DNA of 8,244 bases from Gammaproteobacteria bacterium (GTDB taxonomy: Bacteria > Pseudomonadota > Gammaproteobacteria > Pseudomonadales > Halomonadaceae). A program made the translations under genes and the position numbers. How positions within the stretch are numbered: position 1 is the first letter of the stretch; the number at the start of each line of letters is the position of its first letter. The stretch covers positions 1-8,244 of the forward strand of contig JAMCZP010000177.1 of NCBI GenBank assembly GCA_023485185.1, given 5' to 3'. Of the stretch, positions 1 through 6,280 are shown one piece after another. Under the pieces are notes generated by a model that worked only from the letters and a program-made list of their open reading frames with translations, ran no database searches and was not told the origin of the DNA.

Positions 1-99
1 GGAAATGCTCACTCGCATTGTGCTACCGATGGCCACCCCCGCCATGCTAACCGGGGTGATTTTAGCCATTGCTCGCGCAGCAGGGGAGGTCGCGCCGCT
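1..99 (+). repeat. Left arm of a 99-bp perfect inverted repeat (copy of pstA)
   Basis: The reverse complement of this segment is identical, base for base, to 1032-1130 inside pstA. The left side is cut by the window edge, so the repeat may be longer. Identity stops at 99/100: position 100 reads a on the pstB strand, while 1031 reads t. The last nine bases (91-99, AGCGGCGCG on the minus strand) also encode the conserved Ala-Ala-Arg of PstB, so the junction lies in a short stretch shared by both genes. This is the signature of a microhomology-mediated fold-back, either real or created during amplification or assembly. Confidence 0.97.
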
Positions 100-118
100 T
101 GTTGCATGTTGTGAGTGA
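2..118 (+). pseudogene. pstA: Inverted internal fragment of pstA
   Basis: Read on the plus strand from base 2, the codons give [20 protein letters not shown] and continue to GEVAPL, which is exactly PstA residues 358-390. The frame then crosses the junction into antisense pstB sequence, adds VACCE, and stops at 116-118. It has no start of its own in the window and would enter from the left. It is a by-product of the inverted repeat and not an independent gene. If the junction is an assembly artefact, this fragment does not exist in the organism. Confidence 0.8.
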
Positions 119-782
119 CGAGCACCAACGTCAGCTGTGACTTAAGGTTGCGTATTAACTCTTCAATTTTCAGCGTTGAGATGGGGTCTAATGCCGACGC
201 CGGTTCGTCAAGCAGCAGTACATCTGGCTGTACCGCTAAAGTGCGAGCGATAACCAAACGCTGCTGCTGTCCACCGGAAAGCTGCCAAGCTGAGCGGTGC
301 AGGCGATCTTTCACTTCATCCCACAGAGCGGCTGACGTTAATGCCCACTCAATAATGTCATCACGTTTACGCTTGGGCAGGCGCTGTTGCAAACGCAGGC
401 CAAATGCGACATTTTCATAGATCGACATGGGGAAGGGGTTGGGAGTTTGAAATACCATCCCGACTCGTCGCCGCAGTTCAGTTACGTTCATTTGCGGATC
501 GTGAATATCGTGCCCTTCCAGCGCAATATGACCGCTATGAGCCACCGATTCATTGAGATCATGCAAACGGTTAATGGCTCTCAGCAAGGTAGATTTACCG
601 CACCCTGACGGTCCAATGAATGCCGTCACACGATGACGGGGAACGCTAAGGGTTAAGTCGCGCAACGCCGTTTTCCCCGCATAAGCGAGGCTAAAGTGAT
701 CAATACTTAAGCAGCAGCGGTCATTCGCAAAGTGCGTCACTGGTGCCTGAGAGGTATTCGTTGAATGTAATGGTGCTAGCAT
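9..782 (-). CDS. pstB: Phosphate ABC transporter ATP-binding protein PstB, C-terminus replaced
   Basis: PstB is the ATPase that powers phosphate import on the inner face of the cytoplasmic membrane. All nucleotide-binding motifs are visible in the 257 residues: Walker [10 protein letters not shown] (57-65), Q-loop [11 protein letters not shown] (111-121, Q112), signature LSGGQQQR (168-175), Walker B DVLLLDEP (187-194, E193), D-loop SALD (196-199) and switch histidine H224 in THNMQQAAR. After R231 the PstB match ends abruptly. Residues 232-257 are an unrelated tail read from inverted pstA DNA, so the usual C-terminal 35-40 residues are missing. The ATG at 780-782 overlaps the pstA stop by 7 bases and follows a GGGGA Shine-Dalgarno, so translation is probably coupled. 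The usual downstream phoU is not in the window. As drawn, the protein is probably impaired. If the junction is artefactual, the true gene is intact. Confidence 0.93.
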   Translation of the reverse strand: MLAPLHSTNTSQAPVTHFANDRCCLSIDHFSLAYAGKTALRDLTLSVPRHRVTAFIGPSGCGKSTLLRAINRLHDLNESVAHSGHIALEGHDIHDPQMNVTELRRRVGMVFQTPNPFPMSIYENVAFGLRLQQRLPKRKRDDIIEWALTSAALWDEVKDRLHRSAWQLSGGQQQRLVIARTLAVQPDVLLLDEPASALDPISTLKIEELIRNLKSQLTLVLVTHNMQQAARPPLLREQWLKSPRLAWRGWPSVAQCE

Positions 783-2200
783 TCGCTTCCCCGTTGACGC
801 CTAAGATAATGACGTAGAAATATGGCAGTTAGATTAAGCACCAGCACAATTAACACTAAAAGTAGCGCTGTGGCGTAAACCAACGGGATCGCGGCTTGCA
901 CATCTTCGCCGTGAAAGGCGGTATCAAATAAATGATAGCCAAGGTGCATGAACTTGCGCTCTAAATGGAGATAGGGAAATTCACCGTCTACCGGCATTTG
1001 TGGCGCTAGTTTGGCGACCCCGACCAACATTAGCGGCGCGACCTCCCCTGCTGCGCGAGCAATGGCTAAAATCACCCCGGTTAGCATGGCGGGGGTGGCC
1101 ATCGGTAGCACAATGCGAGTGAGCATTTCCAAACGGGTAGCACCTAGTGCCACGGCGCCCTCGCGCTGGGCCTCTGGAATGCGCGCCAGACCCTCTTCGG
1201 TTGCCACAATCACTACCGGTAGGGTAAGTAGCGCAAGCGTTAGCGATGCCCATAGCAGGCCGCCCGTGCCAAAGGTAGGTGAGGGCAAGGTATCACTGAA
1301 GAACCACTCATCAATTGATCCGCCAATGCCATACACAAACACCCCTAAGCCAAATACCCCATACACAATGGACGGTACGCCAGCGAGATTACGCACGCCA
1401 ATGCGAACAAAGCGAGTCAGCCGCCCCTGGTGGGCGATTTCATTTAGGTAAATAGCCGCCAGTACCCCAAAAGGGGTGACCATCACCGACATTAAAATCA
1501 CCATCAGCACGGTACCAAAAATCGCAGGCCATACGCCGCCGCCGGTATTTGCGGCCCGTGGACCTTCGCTCAAAAACCGCCAAACGCCTTCGCCCCAAGC
1601 ATGGGTTTTCTGCCACCACGCCATGGCATTAGGTGCTTGAGCACTCAGCACATTAGTTAACGGCAGGCGGAGAGTTTGACCATTGGCCGTGGAAAGCAGC
1701 AGCTGGCTATCCGGACGCTGATTGATGGGGAGAGCCAGTAAGGTCGTTAAATGCCGCCAGGCGGCTTCACCCTCCCAGCGCTGGTCGGCCTGTTCAATGG
1801 CGGCTAAACGACCGATAAAATCACCCCAGGGAGTGCGCTCTAGACGAACAAGATCCACCGGATGGCTACGCTCTGCAATTTCTTCAATAGCCACCCAGCG
1901 CCAGCGTGCACCATCTATATCCTGGTTGCCGGTAAAGTAAAGGCGTTCATCGCCATCCTGCTGGGGCAGTGCTACCTCACGCACGGTTTGACCAGCGAAG
2001 GTTTCACCAGAGTTTAGCGTGACCTGCTCCAGGTTGGCAGGCCAGAAGTGGCCTAGCCCACGCACCACCAACAGCGTCAGCAAAGCACCTAGCATGAGTA
2101 AGGAGAGTGCTACGCTGGCCGCGCATAACCAAGGCCATAGGTTATTGAGCCAGTTAATGCGTATCCGGTGGGAGGAGGCGCTGGCGGGTAGTTCGTTCAT
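776..2200 (-). CDS. pstA: Phosphate ABC transporter permease PstA, long form
   Basis: PstA is one of the two inner-membrane channel subunits of the Pst importer. The 474 residues are far more than the roughly 300 of the E. coli protein. Visible order: first membrane helix (about 25-47), a hydrophilic and probably periplasmic domain (about 50-222) of the kind found in long PstA proteins, then the permease core (about 223-465). The ABC-contacting EAA loop [14 protein letters not shown] lies near 347-360. The start ATG (2198-2200) overlaps the pstC stop as ATGA and is preceded by GGGAGG with good spacing, so the two are translationally coupled. The stop overlaps the pstB start. Codons for residues 358-390 are duplicated in inverted orientation at the left window edge. 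The family call is secure. The role of the extra domain is not known to me. Confidence 0.96.
   Translation of the reverse strand: MNELPASASSHRIRINWLNNLWPWLCAASVALSLLMLGALLTLLVVRGLGHFWPANLEQVTLNSGETFAGQTVREVALPQQDGDERLYFTGNQDIDGARWRWVAIEEIAERSHPVDLVRLERTPWGDFIGRLAAIEQADQRWEGEAAWRHLTTLLALPINQRPDSQLLLSTANGQTLRLPLTNVLSAQAPNAMAWWQKTHAWGEGVWRFLSEGPRAANTGGGVWPAIFGTVLMVILMSVMVTPFGVLAAIYLNEIAHQGRLTRFVRIGVRNLAGVPSIVYGVFGLGVFVYGIGGSIDEWFFSDTLPSPTFGTGGLLWASLTLALLTLPVVIVATEEGLARIPEAQREGAVALGATRLEMLTRIVLPMATPAMLTGVILAIARAAGEVAPLMLVGVAKLAPQMPVDGEFPYLHLERKFMHLGYHLFDTAFHGEDVQAAIPLVYATALLLVLIVLVLNLTAIFLRHYLRRQRGSEC
1032..1130 (-). repeat. Right arm of the 99-bp inverted repeat (native copy within pstA)
   Basis: This is the native copy, because it is embedded in an uninterrupted pstA frame. 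It encodes PstA residues from about 358 to 390, including the end of the cytoplasmic EAA loop and the following membrane segment. It pairs with 1-99, and the two arms are separated by 932 bases. Confidence 0.97.
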
Positions 2201-3315
2201 GATGCGCCTCCCATGTGGCGATAACGGCGCCGCAAACGTTGGCGAACGACCTCGGCTAACGTGTTCACTAGGAACGTAAAGATAAACAGTACCAGGGCCG
2301 CCAAAATCAGCAGGTGATAGGTCAAGCCCCCAGGAGCGGCCTCAGGTAGCTCAATGGCGATAGCCGCCGCCATTGAGCGCATTCCTTCAAAGGGGCTGGC
2401 GCTAAATAGAGCGGTATTACCGCTGGCCATCAACACAATCATGGTTTCGCCAACCGCCCGTCCGGCACCGATCATCACCGCTGAAAAAATGCCGGGTCCT
2501 GCCGCCGTTAGGGCGACCCGCCAGAGTGCCTGCCAGCGGCTAGCACCAAGTGCTTGGGCGCCTTCGATTAACGTAGTGGGCACATCAGACAGGGCATCCT
2601 CTGCCAGGGAGTAAATACTCGGAATCACTGCAAAGCCCATCGTAATACCGACAATCATTGCATTGCGGGTGGCGTAATCCATGCCAAAGCGCTGGTCGAG
2701 CAACTGACGCAAATCACCCCCTAGCCACTGCTGCTCTATCCACGGGGTAAGCCATAGCGCTAGCGCCACCATTAGCGCCAGCCAAGGAACCAGCCAAAGA
2801 CCCGCCCATGAGAGTGGCAAGCGGCGGCGCAATCGTGCTTTCGTTAGCTGCCACGCTAAACCAGCAAGCCCGGCACTTAATGGAAGCCAAATAATCAGCG
2901 CCAAGGCACTGGCCAGATGGCGTTCTACCCACGGCGCTAAAATCAGCCCAGCAATAAAACCCACCACTACGCCGGGAATAGCTTCCATCATTTCTAACGT
3001 GGGCTTGATACGGCTGCGCAGACGGGCTGACATAAACAGCGCTGAATAAATCGCGGCGCCTAGAGCAACGGGAATAGCGAACAACAGCGCTGCTAGTGCG
3101 GCTTTTAAAGTACCCCAGGCCAAGGGAGAAAGCTTTGCCAACGCCAGGGTATCGCCAATGGCGAGTAGCGGTAGCGTTTCCCACACCAAAAAAACGCCGA
3201 TCGCAAGAATAGCGAGCAGCACGCCAATTCCGCCAGCGGTAATTAAGCCCGTAGCCACGCGATCTTTTAGCAGACGCAGTGGCTGCCGGGGGATAGTTAA
3301 CCGTGGTGGGATCAT
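2197..3315 (-). CDS. pstC: Phosphate ABC transporter permease PstC, compact form
   Basis: PstC is the partner channel subunit to PstA. The 372 residues contain a first membrane helix (about 25-47), then, after only a short linker, the permease core starting at SPLAWGTLKAAL (63-74). A helix-rich stretch (about 135-190) follows, then the EAA loop EGAQALGASRWQALWRV (251-267) and the closing membrane helices. The core resembles the long PstC proteins of Pseudomonas and Vibrio relatives, but the large periplasmic insert those carry after helix 1 is absent. The ATG at 3313-3315 has no good Shine-Dalgarno of its own; an in-frame TGA lies 13 codons upstream, so little extension is possible. It overlaps by 4 bases the stop of a 17-codon leader ORF that does have a strong ribosome site, suggesting coupled translation. 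The 3' end overlaps pstA by 4 bases. Confidence 0.95.
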   Translation of the reverse strand: MIPPRLTIPRQPLRLLKDRVATGLITAGGIGVLLAILAIGVFLVWETLPLLAIGDTLALAKLSPLAWGTLKAALAALLFAIPVALGAAIYSALFMSARLRSRIKPTLEMMEAIPGVVVGFIAGLILAPWVERHLASALALIIWLPLSAGLAGLAWQLTKARLRRRLPLSWAGLWLVPWLALMVALALWLTPWIEQQWLGGDLRQLLDQRFGMDYATRNAMIVGITMGFAVIPSIYSLAEDALSDVPTTLIEGAQALGASRWQALWRVALTAAGPGIFSAVMIGAGRAVGETMIVLMASGNTALFSASPFEGMRSMAAAIAIELPEAAPGGLTYHLLILAALVLFIFTFLVNTLAEVVRQRLRRRYRHMGGAS

Positions 3316-3365
3316 ATCGCTATCATTGGGAAACCTGGGCGATTGCAGTCAAGGCCATTCAGCAT
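3312..3365 (-). CDS. Putative 17-residue leader peptide ahead of pstC
   Basis: The predicted product is MLNGLDCNRPGFPMIAI. The ATG (3363-3365) follows AAGGAG (3373-3378) with a 7-base gap, the best ribosome site in the pst cluster. The TGA stop (3312-3314) overlaps the pstC ATG in the arrangement ATGA. The pstC start itself lacks a clear Shine-Dalgarno, so ribosomes ending here could re-initiate on pstC. I recognise no homologue and the peptide need not have a function of its own. An alternative is that the AAGGAG is a relic, or that pstC uses a start not recognised here. Existence of translation is inference; overlap and spacing are seen directly. Confidence 0.5.
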   Translation of the reverse strand: MLNGLDCNRPGFPMIAI

Positions 3366-3372
3366 AATAAGT

Positions 3373-3378
3373 CTCCTT
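3373..3378 (-). promoter_or_regulatory. Strong Shine-Dalgarno serving the leader ORF, not pstC
   Basis: The minus strand reads AAGGAG, 7 bases before the leader ATG but 57 bases before the pstC ATG. The spacing makes direct use for pstC unlikely and supports the leader ORF. Confidence 0.65.
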
Positions 3379-3384
3379 ACCCTA
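3379..3384 (-). promoter_or_regulatory. Candidate -10 element of the Pho-box promoter
   Basis: The minus strand reads TAGGGT, which matches TATAAT at T1, A2 and T6. It sits 10 bases downstream of the Pho box, the normal geometry for PhoB-activated sigma-70 promoters. The match alone is weak; the position is what supports it. The element lies immediately next to the AAGGAG site, so the transcript start would be close to that ribosome site. Confidence 0.45.
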
Positions 3385-3394
3385 AAGTGCTTTT

Positions 3395-3412
3395 ATGACA
3401 ATAAGATGACAG
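3395..3412 (-). promoter_or_regulatory. Pho box (PhoB binding site) upstream of pstC
   Basis: The minus strand reads CTGTCATCTTATTGTCAT: two 7-base direct repeats, CTGTCAT (3406-3412) and TTGTCAT (3395-3401), separated by 4 bases. This is the 11-base periodicity of the classical PhoB site, with a single mismatch across both repeats. It lies 10 bases before a TAGGGT hexamer, the place where a Pho box takes over the -35 role. It predicts activation of pstCAB by PhoB under phosphate limitation, independently of the pstS promoter. Confidence 0.88.
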
Positions 3413-3422
3413 GCTAAGGCAT

Positions 3423-4412
3423 TTAGTTAACAGGTGTCTGCCACATTTGTTGTTCTTTAAGTACCTCAGGCGCCAAAGGCACAAAGCCAGCCGCACGGGC
3501 AGTCTGTTGACCCTCTGGCGACATAACGAGTGTCAATAATGCTTGTTCTGCAGGAGGCAGTGCCTCGCCGGGCGGCAGGTTAACGTAGAGATAGAGATAG
3601 CGCGACAGCGGGTAGTCACCGCTTTGGATAGCCGCCTCGTCGGGCGGTGTAGCGATACCATTGTCGTTATACAGGCTAACAGCATGTACCGCTGGGGTAA
3701 GGTGATTGTATCCCGCATAGCCCATGGCATTAGCAGACTCCCCTACCGCCGCAACCACGGCTGATGAACCAGGGTGCTCGCTGATATCGTTACGAAAATG
3801 ACCGCCACACAACGCCCGCGCTTGAAACAATCCGTGGGTGCCCGACGCTAGATTACGCCCATGCAGCGCAATAGTGCCGAATGCCCAGTCACGGGTTGCT
3901 GGGAGTTGATTCCAGCGCCTGATGGGGGCTTCAGCGCCGCAAGCAAGTGAGGTTGAGAAGATGGCATCGACCTGTTGGCGTGTCAGCACGCGTAATGGGT
4001 TATGGCGATGGACGACGACAATCAAGGCGTCACGGGCAACCTTTAATTCTAGCGGGGGATAGCCATAGCGTTCAATAAAGTTATCGCGCTCAGCCGCCGT
4101 CATAGGCCTGGACATCGGCCCAAGCCGGGTGGTGCCTGCCATCAGTGCAGAAGGTGCACTGGCGGAGCCACCCGCTTGAAATTGCAGCGTTACGTTAGGG
4201 TAGTGGGTAGTTAATGTTTCCCCCCAGCGCAACATTAATCCCGCCATGGTGTCAGAGCCGACAGCGCCTAAGGTTCCACTAATGTTTTGCGTTTGCCCCC
4301 AGGTCAGTGGGCATACCAGTAGCAGTAACATCATTAACCCGCGCAATAAAAGGCGTTTTATAGCGAGAGATGTGCCCTGGTTATTAGCAGAAGAATTTGA
4401 AAGAGTATTCAA
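3423..4412 (-). CDS. pstS: Periplasmic phosphate-binding protein PstS
   Basis: PstS captures phosphate in the periplasm and delivers it to PstC-PstA. The 329 residues start with an N-terminal tail, a positively charged and hydrophobic signal segment (about 19-37, KRLLLRGLMMLLLLV) and a likely cleavage near residues 38-41. The one cysteine there is not in a convincing lipobox, so a soluble protein is expected. Phosphate-pocket motifs of the PstS family are present: GAVGSDTM (49-56), MSRPM (100-104), and GRNLASGTHGLF (185-196). The start is TTG (4410-4412), preceded by AAGAGGA with 7-base spacing; no upstream in-frame ATG is visible, and the next Met (27) would cut into the signal peptide. It heads the pst cluster but is separated from pstC by 107 bases with their own Pho box. 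No Pho box is seen upstream of pstS. Confidence 0.93.
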   Translation of the reverse strand: MNTLSNSSANNQGTSLAIKRLLLRGLMMLLLLVCPLTWGQTQNISGTLGAVGSDTMAGLMLRWGETLTTHYPNVTLQFQAGGSASAPSALMAGTTRLGPMSRPMTAAERDNFIERYGYPPLELKVARDALIVVVHRHNPLRVLTRQQVDAIFSTSLACGAEAPIRRWNQLPATRDWAFGTIALHGRNLASGTHGLFQARALCGGHFRNDISEHPGSSAVVAAVGESANAMGYAGYNHLTPAVHAVSLYNDNGIATPPDEAAIQSGDYPLSRYLYLYVNLPPGEALPPAEQALLTLVMSPEGQQTARAAGFVPLAPEVLKEQQMWQTPVN

Positions 4413-4530
4413 ACGCGCGTCCTCTTATGGTTAACTAAATCCATCCAGCAGTGTTGCAGCGCAGCAATGCTCACCGTCAACGTTTATCTCCGCGACGTTT
4501 ACAACAATAAACTGATAAAGCGACTAACCC
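4413..4530. other. Divergent intergenic region between pstS and yciA
   Basis: These 118 bases must carry the promoters of both divergent genes. I see no two-repeat CTGTCAT-type Pho box on either strand and no promoter that fits both -35 and -10 well. The heptamer ACGTTTA occurs twice on the plus strand (4480-4486 and 4495-4501), start to start 15 bases apart; it could be an operator or chance. The Shine-Dalgarno of pstS (AGAGGA on the minus strand) is near 4420-4425. Confidence 0.5.
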
Positions 4531-4944
4531 ATGACTCTTCTGGAAACCGATTTGGACGACGTACCGGCTCCCCAAGGCCAGCTCACCTTAAAATTACTGG
4601 CTTCACGCCAAGATACCAATCTTTATGGCGATATACCCGGTGGTTGGCTGGTAAATCAAATGGATCAGGCGGCTGAGCTTGCTGCCGGGCGAGAAGCGGG
4701 TGGCCGTACCGCGACCGTGGCGATCGAGGCAATGGACTTTTTAAGCCCGGTACGCGTGGGATCCATGGTCAGTGTCTACACCCAGGTGCAGGATATTGGT
4801 CACAGTTCGATCAAAATAGAGGTGGAAGTATGGGTAAGACCACCTCATGGGCAACGCATTGAGGAGCGTCAAAAAGTCACTGAAGCGCGTTTTGTCATGG
4901 TCGCATTAGATGATAATGGCCGCATCCGGGCGGTGCATAGTTAA
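4531..4944 (+). CDS. yciA: Acyl-CoA thioesterase, YciA-type hotdog fold
   Basis: The predicted 137-residue cytoplasmic enzyme hydrolyses acyl-CoA to free acid and CoA. The YciA hallmark is seen at 28-45: DTNLYGDIPGGWLVNQMD, where D45 corresponds by position to the catalytic aspartate of characterised YciA proteins. The central strand segment TVAIEAMDFLSPVRVGSMVSVY (62-83) and the C-terminal KVTEARFVMVALDDNGRIRAV (115-135) also match the family, and the length is close to the 132 residues of the E. coli protein. The family phenylalanine in GDIFGGW is proline here (P36). The ATG has only a weak ribosome site (ATAAAG). It is transcribed divergently from pstS and convergently to the TRAP gene, so it is probably monocistronic. 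Substrate chain length cannot be read from the sequence. Confidence 0.9.
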   Translation: MTLLETDLDDVPAPQGQLTLKLLASRQDTNLYGDIPGGWLVNQMDQAAELAAGREAGGRTATVAIEAMDFLSPVRVGSMVSVYTQVQDIGHSSIKIEVEVWVRPPHGQRIEERQKVTEARFVMVALDDNGRIRAVHS

Positions 4945-4995
4945 CCAAGAGTGAAAGTAATGACTTATTAAAGGACTTGCTTTGTTCTCTAAACA

Positions 4996-5024
4996 GCAAA
5001 AGGGCGCATAATGCGCCCTTTTGC
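4996..5024. terminator. Bidirectional rho-independent terminator
   Basis: Arms GCAAAAGGGCGCA (4996-5008) and TGCGCCCTTTTGC (5012-5024) form a perfect 13-bp stem with a TAA loop. The stem has a GC-rich inner half and an A/T outer half, so either strand ends in a run of four U. It lies between the 3' ends of yciA and the TRAP gene and would serve both. A second, weaker inverted repeat, GACAGT (5031-5036) and ACTGTC (5045-5050), sits beside it just after the TRAP gene stop. Confidence 0.9.
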
Positions 5025-5053
5025 GTTATTGACAGTCTGGGTTTACTGTCTAG

Positions 5054-6148
5054 TTAAGCACCAACGCTGTCACGGCTCTTCAGGTATGCGTATTCGCCTA
5101 CATCGCTAAACGGACGCAGTACTTTCTGGAACGCTGAGTAAGACTCGAACACCCGGCGGGAGTCTTCGTCGTTATCCACTTGGCGCTGAATGACTTCCTG
5201 TGAAGAAGCATAGAGGGCTTCCATAACATCTTCAGGGAAGGTGCGCAGTTGAACGCCATGCTCATCGACCAGTGTTTCTAGCGCTTGAGCGTTGCGGTAA
5301 GCAAACTCGCTGATCATCGCCATGTTGGAGGCGCGAGCGGCTTCACGAATGACGTCTTGCAGGTCTTCCGGCAGCGCGTTCCATGCATCCAGGTTAATCG
5401 TGCCTTCCAGCACCGCCGTGGGCTCGTTCCACACCGAGGTGTAGTAGTAGTCAGCCACTTGGTGTAGACCGAAAGCCATATCGTTATAGGGGCCTACCCA
5501 GTCAGCCGCATCCAGCACGCCCGTTTGCAGCGAGGTGAAAATCTCGGAGCCAGGCATGTTAACGGTCGTAACGCCGATAGCGTTCATCGCTTCACCGGCT
5601 AAGCCAGGCAGGCGAAGGCGGATGCCCTGCATATCGTCGAGGGAATTGATCTCTTTTTTAAACCAGCCCGCCATCTGAGAGCCTGTATTGCCTACCGGAA
5701 ATGGCTTCAAGTTATGCTTGGCGTAAATGTCATCCCACAGCTCTTGGCCACCGCCATGGTATAACCAAGCGTTCATTTCGGTGGTATTCATCCCGAACGG
5801 TACGGCCGTGAAGAACTGTGATGAGGCGACCTTGCCGCGCCAGTAGTAGGACGCTGAGTGACCCATTTCAGCAGTGCCCGCAGCAACGGCATCAAATACT
5901 TCCATCGCGGGAACCAGCTCACCAGCACCGTGCACGCGGATCTGCATGCGGCCATTGGAAAGCTGCTCAACCCGGCGGGCGAAGTCGTTCGCACCCGTGC
6001 CTAAAGCAGGAAAGTTTTTTGGCCACGAGGTGACCATGTCCCAGGTGTAGGTGTCTTGGGCTCGCGCACTTGCAGTGGTGACAAAGGGGGCGGCAGCGAC
6101 ACCGGCGGCACCCAGGCCGACGGTTTTAAGAAAGTTACGGCGTTGCAT
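5054..6148 (-). CDS. TRAP transporter substrate-binding protein, TakP-like, Tat-exported
   Basis: This is a periplasmic DctP-family solute receptor. Numbered from the ATG at 6146-6148 it has 364 residues: a twin-arginine signal (MQRRNFLK, then a hydrophobic stretch to ARA at about 30), followed by the mature domain. Residues that bind 2-oxoacid and sodium in Rhodobacter TakP (as I recall Gln155, Arg176, Trp215, Glu240) have counterparts: Q158 in GSQM, R179 in RLRLPG, W217 in DAADWVGPYND and E242 in WNEP. An organic-acid ligand such as a 2-oxoacid or lactate is therefore likely. A TTG three codons upstream (6155-6157) keeps the frame open, but it is only 2 bases from the GGAG ribosome site, whereas the ATG is 11 away, so the ATG is preferred. 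No DctQ or DctM gene is adjacent: downstream is a terminator and upstream is uvrD. Confidence 0.93.
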   Translation of the reverse strand: MQRRNFLKTVGLGAAGVAAAPFVTTASARAQDTYTWDMVTSWPKNFPALGTGANDFARRVEQLSNGRMQIRVHGAGELVPAMEVFDAVAAGTAEMGHSASYYWRGKVASSQFFTAVPFGMNTTEMNAWLYHGGGQELWDDIYAKHNLKPFPVGNTGSQMAGWFKKEINSLDDMQGIRLRLPGLAGEAMNAIGVTTVNMPGSEIFTSLQTGVLDAADWVGPYNDMAFGLHQVADYYYTSVWNEPTAVLEGTINLDAWNALPEDLQDVIREAARASNMAMISEFAYRNAQALETLVDEHGVQLRTFPEDVMEALYASSQEVIQRQVDNDEDSRRVFESYSAFQKVLRPFSDVGEYAYLKSRDSVGA

Positions 6149-6280
6149 GGCGAGCAAGACTCCGGAAATTATAGGATATTTTTGTTGGCGCGCAGTGACA
6201 CGCGGTGTCCGTTAACCAGTATGCGCTAAGCAGGTTTTAATCGGCAAGCCATTGAACTCAACGCCCGTGAGTAAACCGCT
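6149..6280 (-). other. Intergenic region between uvrD and the TRAP gene
   Basis: These 132 bases follow the uvrD stop and should hold the TRAP gene promoter. A perfect TATAAT lies at 6168-6173 on the minus strand, but no good -35 sits 16-18 bases upstream, and transcription from it would start almost on the GGAG ribosome site, giving a very short leader. A small inverted repeat, GACAC-GCG-GTGTC (6197-6209), could be an operator half-site pair; it lacks a U-tract, so it is not a terminator. I see no convincing uvrD terminator. Confidence 0.45.
6168..6173 (-). promoter_or_regulatory. Candidate -10 hexamer for the TRAP gene
   Basis: The minus strand reads TATAAT exactly, 4 bases before the GGAG ribosome site. 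The -35 region is poor (CACTGC at 18-base spacing), and the predicted leader would be under 20 bases. An activator-dependent promoter would explain this, but chance is also possible in this A/T-rich patch. Confidence 0.35.

Noticed and set aside
1..1130. Hairpin telomere or a regulatory giant stem-loop formed by the 99-bp arms
   Set aside because: A hairpin end would have almost no loop, whereas here 932 bases of ordinary coding sequence separate the arms. One arm is native pstA code, so a duplication or chimera explains it more simply.
1011..1451. Open frame of 146 codons on the plus strand opposite pstA
   Set aside because: It is antisense to the conserved permease core of pstA, has low-complexity composition and no independent signals.
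3421..4440. An 11-bp inverted repeat (ATTTAGTTAAC at 3421-3431, GTTAACTAAAT at 4430-4440) flanking pstS like terminal repeats
   Set aside because: An 11-bp inverted match is expected several times by chance in 8 kb. The core GTTAAC is itself a palindrome, there is no target duplication and no transposase, and pstS fits its operon.
4480..4501. ACGTTTA direct repeats before pstS as a Pho box
   Set aside because: The sequence does not resemble CTGTCAT and the 15-base spacing is not the 11-base period of PhoB sites.
6197..6209. GACAC-GCG-GTGTC hairpin as a uvrD terminator
   Set aside because: It has only 5 base pairs and no U-tract on either side. At most it is an operator-like palindrome.
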